From positions 1 through 64,000 of the forward strand of contig NZ_BRZC01000002.1 of assembly GCF_030268005.1 (NCBI RefSeq): a stretch of DNA of 64,000 bases, read 5' to 3'. Under the pieces are notes generated by a model. That model saw only the letters and a list, made by a program, of their open reading frames with translations. It was not told the DNA's origin and searched no databases. This stretch comes from Microbacterium arabinogalactanolyticum (GTDB taxonomy: Bacteria; Actinomycetota; Actinomycetes; Actinomycetales; Microbacteriaceae). The translations under genes were made by a program, and so were the position numbers. This document shows positions 35,867 through 44,582 of the stretch, in pieces. Every line of letters starts with the position of its first letter. The stretch's first letter is position 1.

Positions 35867-36451
35867 ATGACGACTCCCGTCCTGAAACGGGCCACCCGGC
35901 GCGAGCTGCACTCGCCGCGCACGGCCGCCGCCGCGACGGTGCTGGTGGTCGTCGCGATCGCCGCCGTCTACGCCGGTGTCGAGATGGTGCTGCACCTGCT
36001 TCGGCTCGATCCGCTGCTGGTGACGCCCGGAACTGCACTTGAGGGGGCGGCGGCGCTGCCCGACATCGAGGCGAAACCCGCCGTCATCGCCGGCGCCGTG
36101 GTGGTGGCGATCGCGGGGCTCGTGCTGATCTGGCTCGCGCTGACCCCGGGGCGCCGTCCGCGGCATCGGCTCGACATGCCACCCCACTCCGTGGTCGTCG
36201 ACAACGCGGTGATCGCTTCGTCGAGCGCCGAACACATTCGGCACGAGCTCGACCTGCCGCGGGGAGCGGTCGTCGTCGGCGTGGGGCACCGGAGCGCTGA
36301 TGTCACCGTCCGGCCGGTACCGGGACAGTCGGTGGACAAGGAACGGCTGCGTGCGGTGCTGAAGGGCGAGCTCACCCGCTACGGGCTGCCGGCGGGCATG
36401 TCGGTGCGGGCACGGGTCATGCGTCCCGACGAGGAGAACAGGGAACGATGA
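35867..36451 (+). CDS. DUF6286-like membrane protein of Asp23 cluster
   Basis: The protein has 194 residues and two transmembrane helices (about 22-45 and 76-95). A soluble C-terminal domain follows (VVVDNAVIASSSAEHIRHEL; SVDKERLRAVLKGELTRYGL) that resembles the domain in AmaP-type anchors. It likely holds Asp23-type proteins at the membrane. It starts directly after the preceding stop and overlaps the next start. Confidence 0.75.
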   Translation: MTTPVLKRATRRELHSPRTAAAATVLVVVAIAAVYAGVEMVLHLLRLDPLLVTPGTALEGAAALPDIEAKPAVIAGAVVVAIAGLVLIWLALTPGRRPRHRLDMPPHSVVVDNAVIASSSAEHIRHELDLPRGAVVVGVGHRSADVTVRPVPGQSVDKERLRAVLKGELTRYGLPAGMSVRARVMRPDEENRER

Positions 36452-37065
36452 ACGCGACGAACCGGGGTCTGAACCGCACGGTGCTCTTCCTCGTCGGTGT
36501 GGCGCTCGTCGCCGTCGGTGCGACGACTGTCGCGGCCCAGCTGTGGCCGGCGGCCGCGGATGCCTGGCGGGCGACGGCCTCGAACACGATGGCCTGGATG
36601 CGGCAGGCTGACGAGGCGACGCGCATCGTGGAGGGGACCACACTGAGCTGGATGGCGGTCGCGCTGCTCGCGCTGCTGCTCGTCGTCGTGGCGGTCGTCG
36701 TCGTGCTGATCGCACGGCTCGGTGGCGGACGCACGAGCGTCCTCCTCCGTGAGGAGGCGACCGACGGTGCACAGGGGGCCGTGACGATCCGTGACGACTT
36801 CGCCTCCGACGCGATCCGGCATTCCCTGGCGGGCCACGACGAGATCCTCGCGTCGAGGGTGACCGCGCACCGGATACGTGGCACCGACATGCTGCACGTG
36901 AGCGTGACGGCGCGGCAGAACACGTCTCCTGCCGACGCCGCGAGAACGGTGACGGGGCTCGTCGACAACCTGTCGGTGCTCACCGGCCGCGAAATGCCGA
37001 CGCTGGTGTCCATTCACGCAGGCATCCGCGCCCGGTTAGCATCTGAGACGCCACGGGTGAACTGA
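36448..37065 (+). CDS. AmaP-like alkaline shock membrane anchor
   Basis: The protein has 205 residues. Two transmembrane helices (about 11-33 and 68-91) flank an extracytoplasmic loop of roughly 35 residues. A C-terminal cytoplasmic domain follows (VTIRDDFASDAIRHSLAGHD). The layout matches AmaP, which anchors Asp23 in Staphylococcus. It is the last tightly coupled gene of the first half-cluster. Confidence 0.75.
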   Translation: MNATNRGLNRTVLFLVGVALVAVGATTVAAQLWPAAADAWRATASNTMAWMRQADEATRIVEGTTLSWMAVALLALLLVVVAVVVVLIARLGGGRTSVLLREEATDGAQGAVTIRDDFASDAIRHSLAGHDEILASRVTAHRIRGTDMLHVSVTARQNTSPADAARTVTGLVDNLSVLTGREMPTLVSIHAGIRARLASETPRVN

Positions 37066-37108
37066 CCCTGGTGCCGCACCAGACGAAATCATGGAAAGGA
37101 CCGACCAC

Positions 37109-37375
37109 ATGGGATTCTTCAGTTTTCTGCTTCTTGGTCTGATCGCGGGGGCGATCGCGAAGCTCATCCTTCCGGGCAAGCAGGGCGGCGGATGGTTCGT
37201 CACCCTGCTGCTGGGCGTCGTGGGCGCATTCCTCGGCGGCTGGCTCGGTGGGCTGATCTTCAACGTCAACCTGCAGGGCTTCTTCAACCTGTCCACGTGG
37301 CTGCTCGCGATCGGAGGATCGATCGTGGTGCTGCTGATCTACGGCCTGATCGTCGGGCGCCGCTCGGCCAAGTGA
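37109..37375 (+). CDS. GlsB/YeaQ/YmgE family stress-response membrane protein
   Basis: The 88-residue protein has three hydrophobic segments and the family motif LIAGAIAKLILPGKQGGGWF with GAFLGGWLGG. Start ATG 37109 was chosen because AAAGGA lies 9 bases upstream; an ATG at 37091 has no RBS. These proteins recur with Asp23-type genes in stress operons. Confidence 0.9.
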   Translation: MGFFSFLLLGLIAGAIAKLILPGKQGGGWFVTLLLGVVGAFLGGWLGGLIFNVNLQGFFNLSTWLLAIGGSIVVLLIYGLIVGRRSAK

Positions 37376-37411
37376 CGGTACGCAGCTGAGCTGACCGCGC
37401 GAGGGGGTAGG

Positions 37412-37440
37412 GCCGGCGGGTGGAGATGCCGTCCGCCGGC
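37412..37440 (+). terminator. Possible hairpin before the sigma factor gene
   Basis: GCCGGCGG (37412-37419) pairs with CCGCCGGC (37433-37440) across a 13-base loop. It may end the first half-cluster or attenuate read-through into the sigma factor gene. No T-run follows. Confidence 0.4.
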
Positions 37441-37481
37441 TCTCTCCCTGGATTGCGGCCTTCGTGTGAGGGGACCGAAGG

Positions 37482-38048
37482 ATGAGCAGGGAACAGAACC
37501 GCAGCCCGCTGGAGGCGGCCGACGACCACATCGTCGCAGGCCGAGCCGCCGACGGCGATCCCACGGCGTTCGCCGTGCTGGTGCGCAGGCACACGCCCGT
37601 GATGCGCGCCTACGCCCGTCGCATCCTGCACGGCTCCGCCGACGTCGACGATGTGGTGCAGGACGCTTTCATCACCGCGTGGGAGCAGCTGCCCATGCTC
37701 GCCGACCCGGCCCGGGTGAGGAGCTGGCTGATGCGCATCACCGCACGCAAAGCGATCGACCGGCTGCGCGCGACACGGGTGCACGCCGACGTGACCGACC
37801 TGGAGATCCCCGCCCCCGAGGGCGCGTCCCCACAGGCACGAGCTGAGGCGAGAGCGGGTGTCGCCGCGCTGAGCGACGCGCTTCAACATCTGCCGGATGC
37901 GCAGCGGCAGGTCTGGGTGCTGCGGGAGCTCGGCGGCGGCACGTACTCCGAGATCGCCGAACAGCTCGACACGTCGGAATCGACGGTGCGGGGCTTGCTT
38001 GCCAGGGCGCGGAAGGACATCATCGTGCGGATGGAGCAGTGGCGATGA
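37482..38048 (+). CDS. ECF-type RNA polymerase sigma factor
   Basis: The protein has 188 residues. Region 2 includes ADVDDVVQDAFITAWEQLPM (-10 recognition) and region 4 LPDAQRQVWVLRELGGGTYS then EIAEQLDTSESTVRGLL (-35 recognition). No anti-sigma factor of the usual zinc-finger type is adjacent; instead it is coupled by ATGA to an Asp23-domain protein with a distinct N-terminus, which might fill that role. It probably drives the surrounding stress genes. Confidence 0.9.
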   Translation: MSREQNRSPLEAADDHIVAGRAADGDPTAFAVLVRRHTPVMRAYARRILHGSADVDDVVQDAFITAWEQLPMLADPARVRSWLMRITARKAIDRLRATRVHADVTDLEIPAPEGASPQARAEARAGVAALSDALQHLPDAQRQVWVLRELGGGTYSEIAEQLDTSESTVRGLLARARKDIIVRMEQWR

Positions 38049-38665
38049 ACGAACACGACACCCCCGATGCCCGCATCCTCGGGCTGGAGCCCGAGGACCT
38101 GGACGGTCACACGATCGAGGAGCTCTCGGACTACCTCGAAGCCGGATGCCGCCCGCCCGACCCCGCCATCGACGAGTCACCGGGATGCCGCATCGCTCTG
38201 GAGGCGCTGGAGCGCCTCCGACGGCTGAGCCCCGAGCTCCTCGCCGCCGATGCCGAGGCCGAGCCAGAACCGGATGACAGCTGGGTGCAGCGCATTCTCT
38301 CCGGCATCGCGCTCGACGCGCACGCCGGCCGGCGCATTCCGATCACTGTCCCCGTCGCGAACGCCGACCTCGGGATCACCGAGGGAGCAGTACGCGGACT
38401 CATCCGCGCCACCGAGAACGCCTTGCCCGGTGTCCTCATCGGCAAGAGCCGGTTCGACGGCGACGTCACGGTGCCGGGCGAGCCGGTGCGGATCCAGCTC
38501 GACGTCAGCGTGCCGTACGGCGAGCCGATCCCGGGTCTGGTGGACCGCCTGCGTCACGAGATCGACGTGCGGCTGCGCGACCACACGACGCTTCACATCA
38601 CCGCCGTCGACATCACCGTGCATGACGTCCGACGACTTCCCGACCCTGCCGAGGAGGATCGATGA
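38045..38665 (+). CDS. Asp23-domain protein with extra N-terminal domain
   Basis: The protein has 206 residues. The N-terminal ~75 residues (TIEELSDYLEAGCRPPDPAI, then a second Cys in SPGCRIALEALERL) form a helical module not seen in the other paralogues. The C-terminal part has the Asp23 pattern (EGAVRGLIRATENALPGVLI; VRIQLDVSVPYG; HITAVDITVHDV). It sits where anti-sigma genes usually sit, so a regulatory interaction with the sigma factor is a hypothesis. ATG 38045 overlaps the sigma stop; GTG 38039 is possible. Confidence 0.75.
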   Translation: MNEHDTPDARILGLEPEDLDGHTIEELSDYLEAGCRPPDPAIDESPGCRIALEALERLRRLSPELLAADAEAEPEPDDSWVQRILSGIALDAHAGRRIPITVPVANADLGITEGAVRGLIRATENALPGVLIGKSRFDGDVTVPGEPVRIQLDVSVPYGEPIPGLVDRLRHEIDVRLRDHTTLHITAVDITVHDVRRLPDPAEEDR

Positions 38666-39012
38666 CGGATATCGAGGGCCAGGCGCTGGCCGCTGACCTC
38701 GAGACTGCGGTCCGGGAGGTCGCAGGAGTCACCGGGCTCTTCCGTGTCGGCGGAGTCCTGTCGAACGTCGCAGACGCCGGGGCGGAGATCCTCGGTCTTG
38801 AGGGAGCCAGGCCGCCGCTGGTGCGCGTCGACGCTGCAGAGGAAGGCTGGAGCGTCGAGATCGCCATCGGCGTCGACGGCATCGCGGGCTCGGTGGAGAC
38901 CAGCCGCCGTGTGCACGAGACGATCCACGCACTCTGCGCGGCGCGCGGCATCCCCTTCACGAAGATTCAGGTGACCGTCGCACACGTCGACGAGTCCACG
39001 ACGAAGGACTAG
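38662..39012 (+). CDS. Asp23-like hypothetical protein
   Basis: The protein has 116 residues. It follows the previous gene by an ATGA overlap. EVAGVTGLFRVGGVLSNVAD and SVEIAIGVDGIAGSVETSRR, then FTKIQVTVAHVDES, resemble a minimal, diverged Asp23 fold. It is the last gene of the cluster. The function is inferred from position only. Confidence 0.65.
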   Translation: MTDIEGQALAADLETAVREVAGVTGLFRVGGVLSNVADAGAEILGLEGARPPLVRVDAAEEGWSVEIAIGVDGIAGSVETSRRVHETIHALCAARGIPFTKIQVTVAHVDESTTKD

Positions 39013-39106
39013 CACGATGAGCAGCGCGCACGTCATGATCCGAGACCAGCTGGCCGCCGGCGTGACGCGGCGGTCTGCGCGGTCGACGAGCCCGTAGGCT
39101 CGGACG

Positions 39107-39769
39107 ATGAGGTTTCGAGGGCACTCTCGGCCCACCACTGTTGTGGCCTGGGGTTTCGTTGCGATGACTATGACAGTGGGGCTGACCGGATGCTTCGGGT
39201 GGAGCGTCTCGAAGGCTGGACCGACGGGACCCACCGAAGGCGCCGCAGGGAACTCCTCACTGAGCGATGCCGGTGCTGAGCACATCCAGAGAACCGGCAG
39301 TGCGAACTTCGACTGGAGCAGTGGCCGACTCCTCCTGCAGGACATCGGCTTGACGGGCTCGTCAGATTTCGCGAACGCCGTGAGTGCGAAAGACCACGCC
39401 CACCCGATCGCGGTCACGATCCACGCGCCGAAGGCGACGATCCGGGTGCCCAGCGACCGCATCTTCCCTTACGTCGCCGCCGGTTCTGACGAGATCGGTG
39501 AGTTGTGGCTTACTGTCAGGGCCGAGGACGATGAGCAGTTCGTGAGGTTCGTGCGCGACTACGCATCGGTTGCGGGCATCGAGGGAGACGGCCTGAACGC
39601 GTGGGTCACGGGTTACGCGGCCGATCCTCGCTCGACCTGCGGTGCCCTGGGCTACAACACTCCGGTGGGCACCGCTACCGGTCTCGATGTCTGGCTCGAG
39701 ATGTCCTGCACGTGGGACCTGGAACCGCGTCGCTTCGTGTCCGTGCATGTCGCACCTCCGGAGCTCTGA
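39107..39769 (+). CDS. Putative lipoprotein
   Basis: The protein has 220 residues. Its signal peptide ends in a lipobox LTGC with Cys29 as lipidation site. The mature part is beta-rich and non-repetitive (RIFPYVAAGSDEIGELWLTV). Two later cysteines (STCGALGY and MSCTWDL) may form a disulfide. No family is recognised. Confidence 0.75.
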   Translation: MRFRGHSRPTTVVAWGFVAMTMTVGLTGCFGWSVSKAGPTGPTEGAAGNSSLSDAGAEHIQRTGSANFDWSSGRLLLQDIGLTGSSDFANAVSAKDHAHPIAVTIHAPKATIRVPSDRIFPYVAAGSDEIGELWLTVRAEDDEQFVRFVRDYASVAGIEGDGLNAWVTGYAADPRSTCGALGYNTPVGTATGLDVWLEMSCTWDLEPRRFVSVHVAPPEL

Positions 39770-39818
39770 CCCCGGGCAGCCGTGCTGTGCGCCGCCGTGA
39801 GTGCGAGAGAATTGGGAT

Positions 39819-40952
39819 ATGCCAGATTCCCAGAAGTATTCCGGTCTCGGCTATTGGATAGGGCAATTCGCGTTCTCGGCTCTTCTGGCGATCCTCGGGC
39901 TCGCGGGCGGGGTCTACATGCTGATCGACAGCGGCAGCGAAAACCCCAGCAGCTCCACCGGCGTCGGCGAGGGCGCGATCGTCCTCCTGGTCGGGATCGT
40001 GTTCCTGCTGCTGCTCATCTGGCTGATCGTGAGCTTCGTGGCACAGTCTCGCCAACAGCGAGCCGTGTATGCGTGGGCGATCATGCAGGACTATGTGTCC
40101 CGCAATCCCGGTGCCAGGGCCACTCGTCCTGGCCGAGCGGTGAGGGGCGACATCGCCTCGATGGCGACCGCCGCACGGGCCCGCGACGGCGTTCTGGGTT
40201 ACGAGGAAGTGCTCCGCCTTCAGGCGCTGCGTCCCGAGGTTCCCTACCCGGGTGATCTCGAAGCGCTGCGCCTGGCGGCCGCCGCACCGTCGCGGATCCC
40301 GGATACTCCACAAGAGCGAGAACGACGACGCGCGGAGTGGGCCGCAGACGACGGTGATGCCCGTGCGCGACTGGACGCGGCGGGGCTCGGCGGCCCCGGT
40401 CTCGTGCACAGGACGCGGCTCGTGACGCGTGTCGTCGGCTGGGCGGCCGTGGCCGCGTTCCTCACCTCCGCCTGGCTGAAGAGCCCGGCTCCTGCCACAA
40501 CGACCTTCCTGGCGCTCACCGGTCTCTGGTGCGTCCTGCGCCTGGTCACCGGGCTGCTGCAGGATGCACGTACCCGCAGAGGGCGCGCTCTCGCCCACGC
40601 CTGGCTCAGCGAAGCCGAGAAGTCAGATCGCGGCCTGCCGACCCCGTTCGACGAGTTCTTCAAGACCTCGCTCGGTGCATGGTGGATCCGCCTGCTGACG
40701 CCCATGGCGCTGCTGGGCGTCTTCTTCCTCCTGGGAGGATTGGCGAACATCGGACGCGCATCCGATCCTGTGGAGCGTGTCGTGTTCGTCGGGATGGCGT
40801 GCGCTGCTGCGGGCTTCTTCTTCGCCAGCATCGCGCTGCGGATCGTTGCAGCCAGACGCGCAGCAGTCGATCGCGATCGACTGCGCGCGTACCGTCGGGG
40901 GCGAGAAGCGCTTTCCTCGGAGGATGCCGAGACGGCACGCCGAGGGGCGTAG
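39819..40952 (+). CDS. Multi-pass membrane protein of unknown function
   Basis: The protein has 377 residues. Two helices lie near the N-terminus (about 11-34 and 53-76), a long Arg/Ala-rich cytoplasmic stretch follows to ~190, a helical pair lies around 205-245 and two helices lie near 300-355. The C-terminus is basic. ATG 39819 is preferred over GTG 39801, which has no RBS. The gene converges on the lipoprotein gene at 40970. No family is recognised. Confidence 0.72.
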   Translation: MPDSQKYSGLGYWIGQFAFSALLAILGLAGGVYMLIDSGSENPSSSTGVGEGAIVLLVGIVFLLLLIWLIVSFVAQSRQQRAVYAWAIMQDYVSRNPGARATRPGRAVRGDIASMATAARARDGVLGYEEVLRLQALRPEVPYPGDLEALRLAAAAPSRIPDTPQERERRRAEWAADDGDARARLDAAGLGGPGLVHRTRLVTRVVGWAAVAAFLTSAWLKSPAPATTTFLALTGLWCVLRLVTGLLQDARTRRGRALAHAWLSEAEKSDRGLPTPFDEFFKTSLGAWWIRLLTPMALLGVFFLLGGLANIGRASDPVERVVFVGMACAAAGFFFASIALRIVAARRAAVDRDRLRAYRRGREALSSEDAETARRGA

Positions 40953-40969
40953 TCCTCCGCACCTCGTGG

Positions 40970-41389
40970 TCAGAGGACCTCCATATTGAGCGTGACTCCC
41001 TCGGCAGTGCAGGGGCCCGAAGCGCTGAGGAAGAACCTGCTCGCCTGGTCCTTGTCCTCCTGGGACGGCCCGGCGGGGTCCGTGTACTGCAAGACGACGA
41101 TGCTCATCGAGATCAGCAGTCCCTTGACCTGGTCGTCGGTGGCATCCTGCCCCGCGGCGTCGAACTCGGAGTAGAGGTCGACGAGCGCATCGTTGTCCTT
41201 CGGGTCGGTCTGCGCCAGCCGGTGGTCGAGCTCGTTGAACCTTTCGCACGACTCCTTGACGCTCACCGTTCCGACCGACGCTGTGGGTTTGGGCGGTTTT
41301 GGTGACGTCGTCGGTGCCGGCTGCGCCGCTGAGCATCCGGTGAGCAGGGCGACCGCGGCGACGGCCAGTGCGACGGTGTACTTGGGCAT
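40970..41389 (-). CDS. Small putative lipoprotein
   Basis: The protein has 139 residues. The signal peptide ends LLTGC, then a Pro/Thr/Ser-rich linker (APTTSPKPPKPTAS) and a helical domain (VKESCERFNELDHRLAQTDP) with a second cysteine pair. ATG 41389 follows GAGGAAG. It is downstream of two other membrane/lipoprotein genes on the same strand. The function is unknown. Confidence 0.75.
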   Translation of the reverse strand: MPKYTVALAVAAVALLTGCSAAQPAPTTSPKPPKPTASVGTVSVKESCERFNELDHRLAQTDPKDNDALVDLYSEFDAAGQDATDDQVKGLLISMSIVVLQYTDPAGPSQEDKDQASRFFLSASGPCTAEGVTLNMEVL

Positions 41390-41442
41390 GTTTCTTCCTC
41401 CGGTATTGCGGGACAGGTCTACTGAGCGTCGCCTGGGTGACG

Positions 41443-41787
41443 TCATTTCTTCAGGTGCTTGTTCCTCGGGGTGCGGACGTACCGGATCAGCAGGCCGACC
41501 AGGATCAGGATCATGGCAGTGCCGAAGATGCGGCATCCGATCAACGCCCACGTGATGCTGCTGTCTCCGGTGATGGCCATGGCGAGCACGTCGAAGGCGA
41601 TCATGCCCCCGCTGCTGCCGGCTGCGGGGCGAATGCTGGAGCCGTTCAGCGCGATGATCGAGCATCCGATCCATGCCGCCCACACGACGAGAAGCGTCCA
41701 GAGAACGCCCTTCAGGCCCCGCCGCATGCGCGGAGCGCCCTCCGGTGAAGTGTCTTGCCCGGTCTCGGGCTTCCGACGTTCGGTCAC
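41443..41787 (-). CDS. Small integral membrane protein
   Basis: The protein has 114 residues. Helices lie at about 26-48, 60-74 and 80-103, and both ends are basic. Start GTG 41787 overlaps the stop of the upstream lipoprotein gene (GTGA), so the two are co-translated. No family is recognised. Confidence 0.7.
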   Translation of the reverse strand: MTERRKPETGQDTSPEGAPRMRRGLKGVLWTLLVVWAAWIGCSIIALNGSSIRPAAGSSGGMIAFDVLAMAITGDSSITWALIGCRIFGTAMILILVGLLIRYVRTPRNKHLKK

Positions 41788-42227
41788 GGGATCGGGTGAG
41801 TCGCGAGGAATTCCCGGTAACTGGTGAGCGTCCCCGTCCCGCTGTATCCGATGCTCTCCGGCCCCAGTGCGTCTTGCCCGTCGTCGGCGATCACCTGGAT
41901 GTACAGGCTCACCTCCGGGTCGCCCTCCGCCGCCTCCACGATCGCGGGAAATGCGGATGTCATCAGCTCCCTCAACAGGGCTTCGTCGTTCGTGTCCGCA
42001 TGGATGAGCACGTCTGCGGTCCGGCCCATACCGGTGATCGTCTTGTAACTGCTCTCGACACTGGACACATGGGGCAGAGAATCGACGGCGCTCCCGTACG
42101 CGTCGGCGCGTTCCTCATCAGACGTGCCGCCGCCGAACGGCGCGCAGGCAACCAAGGTCAGCGGGAGCATCGCAGACAGCACGGCTCCGACGGTGGTGCG
42201 CATTCGGCTGGCGCTCTTCGTGGGCAT
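41784..42227 (-). CDS. Putative lipoprotein
   Basis: The protein has 147 residues. The signal sequence AVLSAMLPLTLVAC gives a lipobox LVAC. The mature domain (DEERADAYGSAVDSLPHVSS, then LLRELMTSAFPAIVEAAEGD) is alpha/beta and unrecognised. ATG 42227 is chosen; ATG 42203 or 42260 would also leave a good signal peptide. The upstream gap is shared with the divergent GntR regulator. Confidence 0.7.
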   Translation of the reverse strand: MPTKSASRMRTTVGAVLSAMLPLTLVACAPFGGGTSDEERADAYGSAVDSLPHVSSVESSYKTITGMGRTADVLIHADTNDEALLRELMTSAFPAIVEAAEGDPEVSLYIQVIADDGQDALGPESIGYSGTGTLTSYREFLATHPIP

Positions 42228-42318
42228 GCTCTTCGTGCGTGGAGACGGAAGGCGACGCATGAAGCTCAGCTTACTGATCGACCCGAGCGCCCCTTCCTCC
42301 TCCGTTATGGTGGGGAGC

Positions 42319-43026
42319 ATGGAGCCGAATGGCACAGCAGCCCCGGTCGGCGCGCCCGCACAGAACGTCGTGAATCGCCGTCCGCGGGTGGGAGAGATCG
42401 CCGACACGCTGCGTGAGCGGATCATCTCGGGGGACCTGCAGCCGGGGGAGCGGCTGGTGGAGCAGACGCTTGCGAACGATCTGCGGGTGTCGCGGATGCC
42501 GATCCGCGAGGCGCTCAACATCCTCCGCGGCCAGGGATTCGTCTCGGCCATACCGAACCGCGGAATGGTCGTGCGGCCGCTCTCCGACCAGGACATCGAG
42601 AACCTGTTCGAGGTCCGCGAGGTGCTCGACCAGTTGACGGCGCGGCGAGCGGCCGAGCGTGCGACGGACTGGGAGATCGAGCAGATGCGCCTAGCGCTCG
42701 AGGGCGGCACCACGTCCCTCGGCGCGGATGCGACGGATGCCCATGGCCGGATCAACCAGGGCTTTCACGACGTGCTCACGGCGGCGGCGCACAACGACCT
42801 GCTCGTGACGATCAATGAGCCCATCGAGGGCCGCTTGCAGTGGCTGGTGAGCAGGTTCGACCACCCCGCGACGTACCACCAGGAGCACCTCGCGATCTTC
42901 GACGCGATCCGGCGTCGAGACCCCGATGCGGCGGCTGCTGCCGCCCTCGCGCATCTGCGGACGAGCCATGAGCTGTGGCGGTCCTCGCAGGCGCGCGATC
43001 GGGCGCAGGTCGCCCGCACCCGCTGA
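42319..43026 (+). CDS. GntR-family regulator (FCD type)
   Basis: The protein has 235 residues. A winged HTH spans ~25-85 (QPGERLVEQTLANDLRVSRM, PIREALNILRGQGF) with a C-terminal FCD helical domain (HGRINQGFHDVLTAAAHNDL holds a ligand-site His). GGGGAG precedes ATG 42319. It is followed on the same strand by an MFS transporter and an amidohydrolase, and probably controls them through the palindrome at 43101-43138. Confidence 0.87.
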   Translation: MEPNGTAAPVGAPAQNVVNRRPRVGEIADTLRERIISGDLQPGERLVEQTLANDLRVSRMPIREALNILRGQGFVSAIPNRGMVVRPLSDQDIENLFEVREVLDQLTARRAAERATDWEIEQMRLALEGGTTSLGADATDAHGRINQGFHDVLTAAAHNDLLVTINEPIEGRLQWLVSRFDHPATYHQEHLAIFDAIRRRDPDAAAAAALAHLRTSHELWRSSQARDRAQVARTR

Positions 43027-43100
43027 CGCGACCGCCCCGCTGACGCGACCGCAACCGGCCGGCACGAGGTGTCGCGCCGCATGCGATCAATTCATCTCCA

Positions 43101-43138
43101 GAAAGTGTATGCAATCACGCAAAGTCGTATACACTTTC
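43101..43138. promoter_or_regulatory. Palindromic operator upstream of MFS-amidohydrolase operon
   Basis: GAAAGTGTAT (43101-43110) and its exact complement ATACACTTTC (43129-43138) are separated by 18 bases. A GTATAC hexamer lies at the right arm. It sits 54 bases before the transporter start. GntR-type regulators often bind such AT-rich inverted repeats, and one is encoded just upstream. Confidence 0.65.
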
Positions 43139-43191
43139 GCGAGAGTGATCCGTCAGCCGCAGATCGTCCCCGTGTCGGCAAGGAGGCCAGC

Positions 43192-44577
43192 GTGGTCCAA
43201 CAGAACTCTTCCTCACTCATCGAGCGCATGGACAGGCTGCCCGTCAACCGGGCGCACTGGAAGATCGCCATGATCGGCGGCCTCGGCCTGCTCTTCGACG
43301 GCATGGACGGCTCGCTGGTCTCGTACATCCTCCCGATCCTGCGCGACAAGTGGGCGCTCGACGGACTGCAGTCGGGCCTGATCGGCAGCTCACTGCTCAT
43401 CGGAATGCTGATCGGCGCGCTCACCGCCGGCCCGATCAGCGACCGGATCGGCCGACGGCGGGTGATGATGTGGGCGCTGCTGCTGTTCACCCTCGCCACG
43501 TTCGTCGCGGCGTTCTCGATGAACTGGCAGATGTTCTTCCTGCTGCGCGTCCTCGCGGGCATCGGCATCGGCGCGGAATCGGCGGTCATCCCCACCTATG
43601 TCGCCGAACTCATCCCCGCCAAGCGCAGGGGCCTCTTCGCCGGCGCCGTCGCAGGCTTCCTCGCCTTCGGCTACGTTCTCGCATCGCTGATCGGCTACTT
43701 CGTGGTCGCGCGGTTCGACGACGGCTGGCGCTATGGGCAGATCATCACCGCCATTCCGGTGCTGCTGGTGCTGTGGTGGCGCCGCGCCATGCCCGAATCG
43801 CCGCGCTGGCTGCTCTCCCGAGGCGAGAACGACAAGGCGGAGGAGATCGTCGGCGGCATCGAGCGGGGCGTGCTCGTCCCGGTCACCTCGCCGCTCTCCT
43901 GGAAGGCGCAGGGCGACGGGACGAACAGCCCCGCGAAGCTGATCCAGCATCACGAGCTGCTCGGGCGCGATCTGCTCGGGCGCACGCTGCTGCTGTGGCT
44001 GATCTGGATGGCCCTCACGTTCTCCTTCTTCGGATTCTTCAGCTGGATCCCGTCTCTCCTGGTCGACCGCGGTCTGACGGTGACGACGAGCTTCAGCTAC
44101 GTGCTGCTCATGACCATCGCCCAGATCCCGGGCTACTACGGCGCCGCCTGGCTCAACGAGAAGATCGGGCGCAAGACGAACATCGCCCTGTTCCTCGCGA
44201 TCGGCACGGCTGGAGCGTGGCTGCTGTCGCAGTCGGTCGATCCCTGGCAGGTCATCGCCTCAGGCGCGCTGCTCTCGGCCGGCATGAACGGAACCTACGC
44301 CGCCCTGTACGCCTACACCCCCGAGGTCTACCCGACCCGCCTGCGGGCCACCGGCATGGGCATGGCCTCGGCCGTCGGTCGCATCGGCGGCATCGCCGCT
44401 CCGATCATCATCGGCGTGTCCCAGCAGGCTCTCGGCTTCGCGGGCGTCTTCATCATGATCATGAGCGTGCTCGCCGTCACCGCGGTGCTCGTCGTGGTCT
44501 TCGGCGTCTCGACGAAGGGACGCTCCCTCGAATCCCTCACCGAAGCCGTGCCCATCGTGACCCAGAAGGAGAACTGA
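43192..44577 (+). CDS. MFS transporter, sugar/aromatic-acid porter type
   Basis: The protein has 461 residues and twelve predicted helices. The MFS signature DRIGRRRVMMWALLLFTLAT lies after helix 2, and the loop RRAMPESPRWLLSRGENDKA between the two halves is typical of the sugar/metabolite porter group. GTG 43192 is supported by AGGAGG 5 bases upstream. It probably imports the substrate of the amidohydrolase 5 bases downstream. Confidence 0.9.
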   Translation: MVQQNSSSLIERMDRLPVNRAHWKIAMIGGLGLLFDGMDGSLVSYILPILRDKWALDGLQSGLIGSSLLIGMLIGALTAGPISDRIGRRRVMMWALLLFTLATFVAAFSMNWQMFFLLRVLAGIGIGAESAVIPTYVAELIPAKRRGLFAGAVAGFLAFGYVLASLIGYFVVARFDDGWRYGQIITAIPVLLVLWWRRAMPESPRWLLSRGENDKAEEIVGGIERGVLVPVTSPLSWKAQGDGTNSPAKLIQHHELLGRDLLGRTLLLWLIWMALTFSFFGFFSWIPSLLVDRGLTVTTSFSYVLLMTIAQIPGYYGAAWLNEKIGRKTNIALFLAIGTAGAWLLSQSVDPWQVIASGALLSAGMNGTYAALYAYTPEVYPTRLRATGMGMASAVGRIGGIAAPIIIGVSQQALGFAGVFIMIMSVLAVTAVLVVVFGVSTKGRSLESLTEAVPIVTQKEN

Positions 44578-44582
44578 CCAGG

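Noticed and set aside
39017..39097. 26-residue ORF after the Asp23 cluster (MSSAHVMIRDQLAAG)
   Set aside because: Too short, without RBS or neighbours that support it; may be the broken end of a lost gene.
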